DNA from: Candidatus Bipolaricaulota bacterium
GTDB taxonomy: Bacteria > Bipolaricaulota > Bipolaricaulia > UBA7950 > UBA9294
Reading direction: 5' to 3'
Assembly: GCA_020350845.1 (NCBI GenBank)
Contig: CP070725.1
Coordinates: 940,338-968,686, forward strand
Length of the DNA stretch: 28,349 bases
The notes under the pieces are model-generated. The model was not told where the DNA came from, ran no database searches, and saw nothing but the letters and a program-made list of their open reading frames with translations. The position numbers were made by a program, and so were the translations under genes. Positions 7,678-15,465 of this stretch are shown piece by piece. Within the stretch, counting starts at the first letter, position 1; every line of letters begins with the position of its first letter.

Positions 7678-9072
7678 CTACTGCGACTCCGTGCGAGCCT
7701 GCTCGACGCGATCGGCCATCTGGTAGATCGCTGCGAGCTCGTAGATCGCCTTCGGGAGGTCGGGCGGCATGGCGTAGGTGGTGTGGCGAGCCCAGTCCCC
7801 CGGCGGCGCACCGTCACGAAGCTCAGGGAGCGGGCGGCCGCGCAGCGACGGATCGACAGCGTAGAGGGCGTCCCGGGTGGGGTTGATACGCACCCACACG
7901 CCGGCATGCCTCCAGCTGTCGAACGCCTGCCGGATGTGCGGCTTGTCGGGAAGGGATTGAACATGATCGCGAGCGCCGCAGAGGATCATGACTTCGAGAC
8001 CAGGAATCGCTGCTGCCGCGGCGCCGGCGAGCCGAACCGACTCGCGCAGGTCCCAGTACCCCGCGGCCTCGGCGGGTGAAGCGATGTGCTCTGGCCAGTC
8101 CGTTGCGAACGGCTCCATCCCCTGCAGCGCCTCGGTAACGGGACGGGAGTACGCGACCCGCTCTCCGTCGACGGGGTAGGCGTCGAGCGGGAAGTCCTCC
8201 GCGGAATCCAGCCGGCCGTCCCCGTTGAGATCGGGCACGAGGATGCCGTCTGCTCGTGCGACGGTCGTGTATTTGCCGTCTCCGTTCCCGTCGTGGAACA
8301 GGGGATAGGGCTCGCTCGCGGGATCGTAGACCAAGTCATCGTAGATCGAAGGAAGGATGAAACGGTCGTAGCCACCGTAGCGTGGGTTGCAGTAGTCCCC
8401 CTGCTGCGGTGACGGCTTGAGCCACACACGGCCGAAGTCGCGCGTGGCGATCTGGCTCGACACGGGCGATTCCCAGGCGATGAGGTAGCGTAGCATGCCG
8501 GCCAGTTCCGCTCCGTGCAGTGCGGAGACTGCGGCAATAATGTTGCCTCCGTTGGACTCTCCGACGAGTCCGATGTTGCCAGGAACTACTGTGGCGGGGG
8601 TCACGTCTGCGAGCCCTCGTCCGTCGGCGTCGTGCAGCCCTCCCCCCGCGTAGCGCACGACGTCGCGCAACGCCGCAATGGACGACGGGCCACGGTAGTC
8701 GAACGTCCCGTCCGAGGCGAGGCCGCTGCGAGGGTCTTCACCCCCGGGGAAGAGAAACGTGATACAGACGATGTCGTCCGTGTCCGGGGGAAGTCCGTGG
8801 GGGAGCCTGCCTACATCGGCTCCACCGGGAACCCAGATGAGAATCGGTGCGCCCCCGGGATAGCGCTCCCTTCCAGGTCGTGGGCTGTACACGCGGACGA
8901 CGAGCGTTCCACCGGGAATGCCAGTACTGTCCGAGGGAAGACGCACATCGATCGGGAGCAGACCGTTGGGGGTCTCGCTCTCCGCATCGCTCCGGAAGGT
9001 GGTGGGCCCGACGGCCGTGATCGCGATCACGAGGCCAAGGGCCGCCAGCTTCTTCCCGCGCCCCTGCGGCAT
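7678..9072 (-). CDS. Exported alpha/beta-hydrolase-like protein with EF-hand-type loops
   Basis: A 464-residue exported protein. A signal peptide (about residues 8-24) is followed by an alpha/beta-hydrolase-like core: strand ILIWVPGGADVG (77-88) with a possible oxyanion loop, and nucleophile elbow IGLVGESNGGN (167-177), with Ser173 as candidate nucleophile. Between the elbow and the C-terminal part is an insertion with two calcium-binding-type loops. These are D261-G-N263-G-D265-G266 and a full EF-hand/dockerin-like loop D281-L-N283-G-D285-G-R-L-D289-S-A-E292. Asp369 in CGARDHVQ and His430 could complete a triad, but this is inferred. The closest broad description is a secreted esterase or peptidase of the prolyl-oligopeptidase/dienelactone-hydrolase type. 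The ATG at 9072 has AAGGAGGAG upstream; the reading frame further upstream is unrelated sequence. Substrate unknown. Confidence 0.75.
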   Translation of the reverse strand: MPQGRGKKLAALGLVIAITAVGPTTFRSDAESETPNGLLPIDVRLPSDSTGIPGGTLVVRVYSPRPGRERYPGGAPILIWVPGGADVGRLPHGLPPDTDDIVCITFLFPGGEDPRSGLASDGTFDYRGPSSIAALRDVVRYAGGGLHDADGRGLADVTPATVVPGNIGLVGESNGGNIIAAVSALHGAELAGMLRYLIAWESPVSSQIATRDFGRVWLKPSPQQGDYCNPRYGGYDRFILPSIYDDLVYDPASEPYPLFHDGNGDGKYTTVARADGILVPDLNGDGRLDSAEDFPLDAYPVDGERVAYSRPVTEALQGMEPFATDWPEHIASPAEAAGYWDLRESVRLAGAAAAAIPGLEVMILCGARDHVQSLPDKPHIRQAFDSWRHAGVWVRINPTRDALYAVDPSLRGRPLPELRDGAPPGDWARHTTYAMPPDLPKAIYELAAIYQMADRVEQARTESQ

Positions 9073-9109
9073 CGTCTCCTCCTTGCGCCGTGTCACGTGA
9101 AGCAGATGA

Positions 9110-9138
9110 AGTCTAGGGCTGCAGGAAGTGGACTCCAA
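9110..9138 (-). promoter_or_regulatory. Candidate sigma-70-like promoter for the secreted hydrolase
   Basis: On the minus strand TTGGAG (9133-9138) and TAGACT (9110-9115) are exactly 17 bases apart, and each matches 4 of 6 consensus positions. The -10 box lies 37 bases before the hydrolase start. It is in the 144-bp divergent spacer shared with the flavoprotein gene. Confidence 0.33.
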
Positions 9139-9216
9139 ACCGTGATGCTGAGAATGTTTGCGGGTGCTGTTGCGGCGAGTCGCTGCCGCGGGGACGATGG
9201 ATCCAGGAGGTGCCCG

Positions 9217-10191
9217 ATGGACGACGAGCGAAGCGAAGAGTCCCATGGAGCAGAGAACGTCGTCGACGTCCTCGTGATCGGCGGCGGACCTGCGGGGGCC
9301 ACCGCTGCGTTGTACGCCGCACGAGCGAGGCTCACCACGCGGGTTCTCGATCGCGGCCTGACCTCGGGCGCACTGGGGACGACGCACAAGATCACGAACT
9401 ACCCCGGCGTGACGGAGACACTCACGGGAGCGGAGCTCGTGGAGCGGATGCGCGAGCAGGCCGCCGCCGTCGGGGCGGAGTTCCTCCAGGAACGGGCACT
9501 CGGCGCCATGCTCGACGGGGCGATCAAGGAGGTGCGAACTGCCCAGGGAGTGCATCGCGCCCGGGCCCTGATCGTGGCCAGCGGCTCCATGGGACGCGCC
9601 GTGAGCCTTCCTGGCGAGGAGCGCCTCCTCGGGCGAGGCGTCTCCTACTGTGCGACGTGTGACGGCTTCTTCTTCACCGACCAGGAGGTCGCCGTCGTCG
9701 GAGACAACGACGAGGCTGTCGAGGAGGCGCTCTTCCTCACGCGGTATGCACACAAGGTGCATCTCGTCTCACCGGGCAGCTCGCTTCGTGCCACGGCGGC
9801 GCTCCGGCAGGAGGCGGAGACGAACCCCAAGCTGCAGATCCACCCTGCGACTCGCGCCGGGGAGATCCTCGGGGAGGCGCGGGTCGAGGGACTGAGGCTG
9901 GCCACGGGGGAGGCGCACGAGGATCTCGCGGTCGCCGCGGTCTTTGTCTACACCCAGGGTAGCCGGCCGATCGTGGACTTCCTCGACGGGCAGCTGGAGC
10001 TGAGCGACACCGGATGCATCGTGGTGGACGAGTTCATGCACAGCTCGGTCGAGGGGGTGTTCGCTGCTGGCGACGTCCTGTGCAAGCATCTCAAGCAGGT
10101 GGTGATTGCGGTTGCGGAAGGAGCGGTCGCCGCGATCTCGGCGGAGCGCTATCTCGCGGGAAGGGAGCAACTTCGCCCGGACTGGGCGTAG
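9217..10191 (+). CDS. Thioredoxin-reductase-like FAD protein lacking standard NADPH motifs
   Basis: A 324-residue low-molecular-weight thioredoxin reductase homologue. The FAD motif GGGPAG is at 22-27. The redox-active C145-A-T-C148-D-G lies in the usual place. The second FAD motif TGCIVVDEFMHSSVEGVFAAGD (265-286) is also conserved. The pyridine-nucleotide domain is unusual: the GxGxxA/S loop reads G162-D-N-D-E-A, and the HRRxxxR arginines that bind the NADPH phosphate are replaced by SPGSSLR (185-191). Known ferredoxin-dependent flavin thioredoxin reductases also lack these motifs, so the electron donor may be ferredoxin, NADH or another carrier. The ATG at 9217 has CCAGGAGG 6 bases upstream, with about 14 extra residues before the FAD domain. 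It converges on a rubrerythrin-like gene 6 bp away, which suggests oxidative-stress or thiol redox work. No thioredoxin gene is present in the window. Confidence 0.87.
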   Translation: MDDERSEESHGAENVVDVLVIGGGPAGATAALYAARARLTTRVLDRGLTSGALGTTHKITNYPGVTETLTGAELVERMREQAAAVGAEFLQERALGAMLDGAIKEVRTAQGVHRARALIVASGSMGRAVSLPGEERLLGRGVSYCATCDGFFFTDQEVAVVGDNDEAVEEALFLTRYAHKVHLVSPGSSLRATAALRQEAETNPKLQIHPATRAGEILGEARVEGLRLATGEAHEDLAVAAVFVYTQGSRPIVDFLDGQLELSDTGCIVVDEFMHSSVEGVFAAGDVLCKHLKQVVIAVAEGAVAAISAERYLAGREQLRPDWA

Positions 10192-10197
10192 CCGGCG

Positions 10198-10638
10198 TCA
10201 GTTTTCCGTCAGGATGACCGTGTCGTACTCGGTCTCGAGCAGCCGCTTGTGGTTGCGCTCCTCGTCTGCCAGGGCGCGGAACAGCGGTTGGGCGTCGCCC
10301 CCGAGGGTCGCCAATCGATCGTAGAGTGCGACCGCCGCCTCCTCACGCTTCATCCCCAGGATCAGCGCCTCCTGTAACGACATCGCCGGGGACGCCTCGA
10401 CGTCCACCAGGAGTTCCGAGAGTCGAAGATCCCCACCGTCCGGAGCGATCGCCATCATCCCTGCGGGTCCTGCGTCACGGAGCTTCTCCACGTGCCCGCG
10501 TTCCATCACGGAAAGCTCGGTGAACAGCTGGCGTACTGAGGGGAGCTGGGCCTTGGCCGCCCACTCCTCGTAGAAGCTCACTGCCTGCTCCTCTTTCGCG
10601 ATGGCGAAATCGATCGTCTTCTGAAGCTCCTCGTTCAT
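10198..10638 (-). CDS. Rubrerythrin-like ferritin-fold diiron protein
   Basis: A 146-residue four-helix-bundle protein of the ferritin-like/rubrerythrin group. Two copies of the family's E...ExxH pattern are visible: E16-E17 with E46-R-G-H49, and E99-E100 with E127-R-N-H130. Together these can hold a diiron site that reduces peroxide or stores iron. The rubredoxin-type CxxC tail of full rubrerythrins is absent, so electrons must come from elsewhere. The ATG at 10638 has AGGAGG 4 bases upstream. It converges with the flavoprotein gene across a 6-bp gap. A peroxidase role is inferred from the fold. Confidence 0.85.
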   Translation of the reverse strand: MNEELQKTIDFAIAKEEQAVSFYEEWAAKAQLPSVRQLFTELSVMERGHVEKLRDAGPAGMMAIAPDGGDLRLSELLVDVEASPAMSLQEALILGMKREEAAVALYDRLATLGGDAQPLFRALADEERNHKRLLETEYDTVILTEN

Positions 10639-10670
10639 ACGGCCTCCTGGGTTCCGTGGACGCCTCGATC

Positions 10671-11447
10671 CTACTCCAACTCCTGCACCGGCTCCTCGTC
10701 CGAGGACACGCCGGCGAACGGCCGCGAGGGCGCATCACGCCCGTCCGCTTCCTTCAACGGCCGGAGGTAGTCGGCGGCCACATCGGGATGCTCCTCGATC
10801 GCCCGCCTGCCTTCAGGCGTCACGTCGTACAGTCCCCGTTCGAGTCTCCGAAACCAGCCGTAGACGTTGCGTTGGAGGATGGGGGCCGTCCTCGCGCCAC
10901 AGCCGAGATCGCGCAGTTCCTTCGGGCTGAGGGGTCCGACCGTTGCGAGGAAGCAGGCTATCTGCAAGGCGTTCTCGCGGTATGCCGTCATCAGCTTCCG
11001 GCGGGTTGCGCCTCCTTCATTGCGGACGTCCGTGCGGCCGATCATCTCCTCGAGCACGCGCGAGCGGAGGCGCGACGGTCGTCGTTGGCGGTACGGCGAG
11101 GGATCGAAGATCGTCCTCGCCGTCGGTCGCGGACTCCCGTCGTTCACGAGGATCAGTCCCAGCTCGAGTCGACGCAGCAGACGTTCGGTGCGCCGGCGTC
11201 GCCGCCGATCGCGGAGCGACGCCCCGGGCACTGCGACGTAGACATGTTCCGTGATCCGCTGGCGTGACGTCGCCTGCATGAGGAGGTCGACGCCGAAACG
11301 CTGCTTGAGCTCGACGACGACGAGCACTCCCGCTCGATACGCGACGACGTCGCAGTGCTCGACCTCGGCGCGAACCGTGAATCCCTGAGCTTCGAGGTGT
11401 CGCCGGACGGGGTCGAAGAGATCCGTCTCGCGCCCAGTTCTCGCCAT
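10671..11447 (-). CDS. DUF2161 putative PD-(D/E)xK nuclease-fold protein
   Basis: A 258-residue protein matching the DUF2161 family. The N-terminal half has the PD-(D/E)xK-like core: RETDLFDPVRRHLEAQGF, then H31-C-D33-V-V and V-V-V-E47-L-K49-Q, followed by an Arg-rich helix (80-93). The C-terminal half (about 150-212) carries the family's conserved MTAYRENALQIA and RNVYGWFRRLERGLYDVT segments, which resemble a winged-helix module. Asp33, Glu47 and Lys49 would be the metal and catalytic residues. The function is unknown; such folds usually cut or bind DNA. The ATG at 11447 overlaps the upstream acetyltransferase stop as TGATG, so the two genes are probably translationally coupled. A GTG one codon earlier is an alternative start. 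Confidence 0.8.
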   Translation of the reverse strand: MARTGRETDLFDPVRRHLEAQGFTVRAEVEHCDVVAYRAGVLVVVELKQRFGVDLLMQATSRQRITEHVYVAVPGASLRDRRRRRRTERLLRRLELGLILVNDGSPRPTARTIFDPSPYRQRRPSRLRSRVLEEMIGRTDVRNEGGATRRKLMTAYRENALQIACFLATVGPLSPKELRDLGCGARTAPILQRNVYGWFRRLERGLYDVTPEGRRAIEEHPDVAADYLRPLKEADGRDAPSRPFAGVSSDEEPVQELE

Positions 11448-12301
11448 CACGGTCCCTCGGAGAATGTGATCTCGGCGACATCACAGACGGTGCGGAAGCC
11501 GATCTTCCGGTAGACGTGGTTGCTGGCGGGGTTCGCGAGATCCGCGTAGAGGGAACATCGCTTGTAGCCGGCTTTCAGCAGGCGGTCACAGAGCCCGGCG
11601 ACGAGAGCCGTGGCGTAGCCGCGGTTCCGGTGCTCGGGAGGCGTGTAGACGGCGTTGACTCCGATGTTGCTCTTCGTGGGGCGCGTGCTGGCGGCCATTG
11701 CCACCGGGCCGTCGTGATCCCAGACGACGTATCGCTGCTCCTCCGTCCCACGCTGGGCGGAGACCTCCGGATCTCCGGGCGGGTTGTCGGGCATCGATTC
11801 CGCGTGCAAGGCACGCATCCAACGGGCCAGCAGGGGAGCCTCCTCCGGAGTCGCCGTTCGCATCCCACCTGGAGGGGCGCTCACGGGCTCCGTCGCGGAC
11901 AGTGCGTACAGTCGCTCATCCCGTGTGATCTGGGCATTCTCGTTGGTCGCGGACGTCCACACCGCAGCGAACGCGGACGCTGTCTCCTTGACACCGATCA
12001 CCCCCGGGACGGGCAGCCATCCCTCACGGAGGTCGTCGATCAGCAGGGCCCCCGCTTCGGGCACAACGTCGGCCGGTCCGCTGACGATCAGGCGATGCGG
12101 TGGGGTCATGAGCGCCGCGAGCACGGGGGCCGAATCGTGGACGACGGCGGCGAAGTACGGGCACGGAAGTGGCTCCTCGGCGGACGCCGCGAGACGCACC
12201 CCGATGCCGAGCATCAGCCCGTTCTCGAGCTCCGACCTCTCCAGCCAAGGCTGGACCCCGGCGAGGAACGAAGAGGCATCGGCGAATCGTCGGAACTCCA
12301 C
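11447..12301 (-). CDS. GNAT-family N-acetyltransferase
   Basis: A 284-residue acetyltransferase with a C-terminal GNAT domain. The acetyl-CoA pyrophosphate loop is H-R-N-R-G-Y-A-T-A (about 224-232), preceded by strand NIGVNAVYTPP. The late ANPASNHVYRKIGF segment is the motif B region of FR47-like enzymes. The N-terminal half is a degenerate GNAT-like or family-specific domain (LENGLMLGIGV). It would transfer acetyl groups to an amine; the substrate is unknown. The GTG at 12301 follows GGGAGGGG and begins at the conserved RRFADASSFL region. The alternative ATG at 12337 adds 12 residues and has no ribosome site. It ends in a TGATG overlap with the DUF2161 gene. Confidence 0.83.
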   Translation of the reverse strand: MEFRRFADASSFLAGVQPWLERSELENGLMLGIGVRLAASAEEPLPCPYFAAVVHDSAPVLAALMTPPHRLIVSGPADVVPEAGALLIDDLREGWLPVPGVIGVKETASAFAAVWTSATNENAQITRDERLYALSATEPVSAPPGGMRTATPEEAPLLARWMRALHAESMPDNPPGDPEVSAQRGTEEQRYVVWDHDGPVAMAASTRPTKSNIGVNAVYTPPEHRNRGYATALVAGLCDRLLKAGYKRCSLYADLANPASNHVYRKIGFRTVCDVAEITFSEGP

Positions 12302-12379
12302 GGTGCGCGTCCCCTCCCGCCCGAAAGGATTCACCATGATAGCCGAAGGACGCGGTATGCGGTCGTCCGCGAGATCGGT

Positions 12380-13885
12380 TCAGTTGGCGTAGACCCACTG
12401 CGCGAACGGGAGCGTCAGATCGCACTGGCACGCCGTTTCGAGCGAGCCGCGGATGGCGGCCGTGGTGCCCAGGCCCCAGCGGTAGTCGGTCGCGTAGGCC
12501 CGGAGCGCATCGTCGAGCGCCTCCCGGCCGAGCAGCTGCTCGAGCTGCTTGAGGAACCGTGGCCCGAGGGCATAGATCGTCGCACCGTAGGTGCTCTGCG
12601 AATAGGAGGAGACGGGCATCCCGATCGCCGGAGCCGGTGTCGGGAGCACGATCAGCCGGCCGCTGGTCCACGAGGCGAAGCCGAGGTCGCCGACGTCCCC
12701 GTAGCGCGCCTCGAAGTAGCGCCAGGTGGCGAACTGGGTGAGCGACTCGTCGAGCCACGGCTCCCCGAGTTGGTCGTTGCCGACAACGTTGTAGAACCAC
12801 TGATGGCCGACCTCGTGTGCGACCGCGAGCTCGAAGAAGTCCACCGGCTCTTCGGACGGATCTGGCGGCTTGCCGTACTCCGCCAGCCCGATGAGCACGA
12901 GCCCAGGGAACTCCATACCGCCGGCGCGGATCGGGCTTGCGACGATGTCGAGCTCGCGGTACGGGTAGGGCCCGTAGAGCGAACTGTAGATCTGTACCGC
13001 CGCGACTGCCGTGGTCAGCGCCTGAGCGGCAGAGCCGCTCAGCGATGACGGTGCGAAGCTGTTGATCGTGACCTCGCCCACGACCTCGGTCATGACCTCG
13101 AGGTCCGCGGTTGCCGTCACATAGAACTCACGTGCCGGGCCGACGGCGAACGATCGCGTCTGGATCTCGGCTCCGATCTCCTGCGCTGTCTCCACGCCCG
13201 ATGCGATCAACCGAATGCCCGCCGGGGCGACGACCTCGACGACGAAGAACGCGGCATCGGCGTGGGTCACATCGCCGTAGGCCGGGGGCCGGTCCGCGTG
13301 CCACCCCTGCGCATCGTGGACCGCGAGGGTGGGGAGCACGTGCGCGAGGGAGACGGCATCGCTCGTGTACTCGAGGATCCCGTAGTGCTCCGCAGGCGCG
13401 GGAGGGACCTCAATCTGTGCCACGAGTCGAAGGACGGCCCGTGCCCGCGGCAGGAGGGAAGCCGGAAGAGGGAGCGTGAGCCGGCCGTCCACGGGGTCGA
13501 GAACGGCATCGACGGGGTGTCCGTCGACTCGTGAATCAGAGATCGCGACGGCGCCGCCGACGATGGGAGGGAAGACCCGCAAGACGGCTTCGTCCAACGG
13601 CTCGTCCTCGAGGTTGGTGAATGCGATCTCCATCTCGATCGAGGTCCGCGAGAGTCCGCCGGCGATCGTCATCCGCACCTGGTAGAGGCTCGCCCCGGCG
13701 GCGATCCGCGCTGCAGACGGGGTCTGCTCGGCCGCGATCAATCCGTGGAGAAACGGCGTCGGATCGCTCCAAGCGATCCCCAAGAGGCCGAGGCCGTCTG
13801 CCCGTGTCGACTGCGTTGCTGCGGAAACCGTAGCGGTCAGCAGGATGCACGCTGCGAGGAGTGTGGTGTGGGCCGTTCTGCGCAC
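12380..13885 (-). CDS. Exported M1-family (gluzincin) metallopeptidase
   Basis: A 501-residue zinc aminopeptidase-type protein. A Sec signal peptide (residues 1-24) is followed by the N-terminal beta-sandwich domain, then the catalytic domain. The exopeptidase-type motif is G-G-M-E-F-P-G (322-328). The zinc site is H357-E358-V-G-H361, with the third ligand Glu380 after exactly 18 residues (WLDES). Tyr438 in YALGPRFL is the likely transition-state tyrosine. The C-terminal helical domain is short, as in bacterial family members that end soon after the catalytic domain. It probably removes N-terminal residues from peptides outside the cytoplasm. The GTG at 13885 has an AAGGAAGGA stretch upstream. 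It lies 105 bp downstream of tldD on the same strand, so the block tldE-tldD-M1 may be a peptide-processing group, although the TldD/E complex is normally cytoplasmic. Confidence 0.9.
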   Translation of the reverse strand: MRRTAHTTLLAACILLTATVSAATQSTRADGLGLLGIAWSDPTPFLHGLIAAEQTPSAARIAAGASLYQVRMTIAGGLSRTSIEMEIAFTNLEDEPLDEAVLRVFPPIVGGAVAISDSRVDGHPVDAVLDPVDGRLTLPLPASLLPRARAVLRLVAQIEVPPAPAEHYGILEYTSDAVSLAHVLPTLAVHDAQGWHADRPPAYGDVTHADAAFFVVEVVAPAGIRLIASGVETAQEIGAEIQTRSFAVGPAREFYVTATADLEVMTEVVGEVTINSFAPSSLSGSAAQALTTAVAAVQIYSSLYGPYPYRELDIVASPIRAGGMEFPGLVLIGLAEYGKPPDPSEEPVDFFELAVAHEVGHQWFYNVVGNDQLGEPWLDESLTQFATWRYFEARYGDVGDLGFASWTSGRLIVLPTPAPAIGMPVSSYSQSTYGATIYALGPRFLKQLEQLLGREALDDALRAYATDYRWGLGTTAAIRGSLETACQCDLTLPFAQWVYAN

Positions 13886-13990
13886 GATCGTCTCTTCCTT
13901 CCTTGTCTGCCGTGGCTTCTTGTCGACGGACCTACACGCCCCGGTGCGTTCGGTTCGACCCCGCCCGCGATGACTTCTCGCCGAGCGTCT

Positions 13991-15454
13991 TCAGGACATG
14001 AGGCCGACTCGGACGTCGCGGAATCGCGCGGGCGCTGTCCCGTGGGCAACGCGTGCCACCTGCATCGGTTGTCCCTTGCCGCAGTTCGGCGTTCCCCACA
14101 CGCGCCAGTGATCGGCGTTGCATACCGCGTCGCATCGGCCCCAGAACTCCGGGGTCATGCCGGTATACGTCGGGTTGCGCAGCATCCGACCCAGCCGACC
14201 TCCTTTGATCTCATACGCGAGCTCCGTGCCGAACTGGAAATTCAAGCGCTTGTCGTCGATGCTCCAGCTCTTGTTCGTGATCATGTAGATCCCGTCGTCG
14301 GTATCGGCGATGAGATCATCGAGCGTCCACGATCCCGGCTGCAGGCTGACGTTCGTCATCCGGATGAGCGGGACGCGATTCCAGCCGGAGGCACGCATGC
14401 AGCCGTTGCTGCGCTCCGGAGCCTTGGGGATCGTGCGGTGCAGTCGCGAGGCCGTCTCGCGTGACGTGAGGTAGCCGACGAAGATCCCGTCCCTGACGAT
14501 ATCAACGGCCTGCGCAGGGACCCCTTCGTCGTCGTAGCCGAAGCTTCCCAGGGCTCCGGGTGTGGTCGCATCTGCGGTGATGTTCACCACCTCGGAGCCG
14601 TAGCGAAAGCCGCCGAGCTTGTCAGGGGTGAGGAAGCTCGTCCCGGCGAATGCGGCCTCGGTCCCGTACACCCGATCGAGCTCGATCGGGTGGCCGCACG
14701 ACTCGTGAACCTGGAGTGCGAGCTGGGAACCGTCGAGGATGAGCGTCGTCACGGTGCTCGGGCACGGTGGGGCGGCCAGGAGCGCCACCGCCTCTTCCGC
14801 GATCTGTGTCGCGTGCCCGGGGAGATCCCACGACTGGACGATCTCATACCCTCCGGTCTCCTGGTGCATGTCGATGGAGTTGGGGTAGGAGCGGCGCTGC
14901 ATCTCCCCCTCGGCGACGGCGACGACGGACAGACCGAGCCCGGTTTCGACGATGGACTGCTCGACGAAGCTGCCCTCGGTGCTGGCGAACGTCTTCTTCT
15001 CGCGCCGGCACCGCATGCGTCCAGTGCAAATCGCCACGCCGTTCACGGCACGTGCTCGCTTGTCCGCGGCGAGGAGCGTCTCGATCTTGTCCTCCAAGGG
15101 GATCGCGAACGGATCGAGCTTCACCGGGGTCTCGTAGCGGTCGATGTGGACCTCGGGAGGGCCGATCTCTACGGGGTCGGTGTTTGCCGACGCACTCGCT
15201 TTGGCGATCGTGACCGCAAGCGCAGCCACCCGATCGACCTCTTCCCGTGCGAGGTGGCCGCTGCTGGCGAATCCCCACGCGCCGTCGGCGAGGACGCGGA
15301 TCCCGAACCCACAGTTGGTGTCCTCTCCCACCTGCTGCACATTGCCGTTTTTCACGGCAAGCTGCTGCGCTCTGCGATCGACGATCCGGATGTCAGCATA
15401 CGCTGCTCCGTGGCCCGTGGCGGTATCGAGTGCGCGATCGGTCAGCTCCCGCAT
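13991..15454 (-). CDS. tldD: TldD, metalloprotease subunit
   Basis: A 487-residue TldD subunit of the TldD/TldE heterodimeric zinc protease. The family motif HExxxH is H250-E-S-C-G-H255, and the further zinc-ligand cysteine is in P-N-C458-G-K-G-Q-P. The N-terminal half (about 12-230) is the shared TldD/E alpha/beta domain with GxRVLADGAWGFAS. The ATG at 15454 has AGGAGGAG 3 bases upstream; longer upstream sequence in frame is unrelated. In E. coli the complex degrades unfolded peptides and matures the leader of microcin B17 and the antitoxin CcdA. The tldE gene lies 11 bp upstream in the same operon. No modified-peptide precursor of the microcin type is evident nearby. Confidence 0.95.
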   Translation of the reverse strand: MRELTDRALDTATGHGAAYADIRIVDRRAQQLAVKNGNVQQVGEDTNCGFGIRVLADGAWGFASSGHLAREEVDRVAALAVTIAKASASANTDPVEIGPPEVHIDRYETPVKLDPFAIPLEDKIETLLAADKRARAVNGVAICTGRMRCRREKKTFASTEGSFVEQSIVETGLGLSVVAVAEGEMQRRSYPNSIDMHQETGGYEIVQSWDLPGHATQIAEEAVALLAAPPCPSTVTTLILDGSQLALQVHESCGHPIELDRVYGTEAAFAGTSFLTPDKLGGFRYGSEVVNITADATTPGALGSFGYDDEGVPAQAVDIVRDGIFVGYLTSRETASRLHRTIPKAPERSNGCMRASGWNRVPLIRMTNVSLQPGSWTLDDLIADTDDGIYMITNKSWSIDDKRLNFQFGTELAYEIKGGRLGRMLRNPTYTGMTPEFWGRCDAVCNADHWRVWGTPNCGKGQPMQVARVAHGTAPARFRDVRVGLMS

Positions 15455-15465
15455 CGTCTCCTCCT

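Noticed and set aside
8515..9216. N-terminal extension of the flavoprotein frame over the hydrolase gene
   Set aside because: The extra 234 codons are antisense to a real secreted hydrolase. The ATG at 9217 has a strong ribosome site and begins just before the FAD motif.
11516..13048. 510-codon plus-strand frame spanning the GNAT and M1 genes
   Set aside because: It crosses two well-supported minus-strand genes, has low-complexity Arg/Gly-rich sequence and no recognisable domain.
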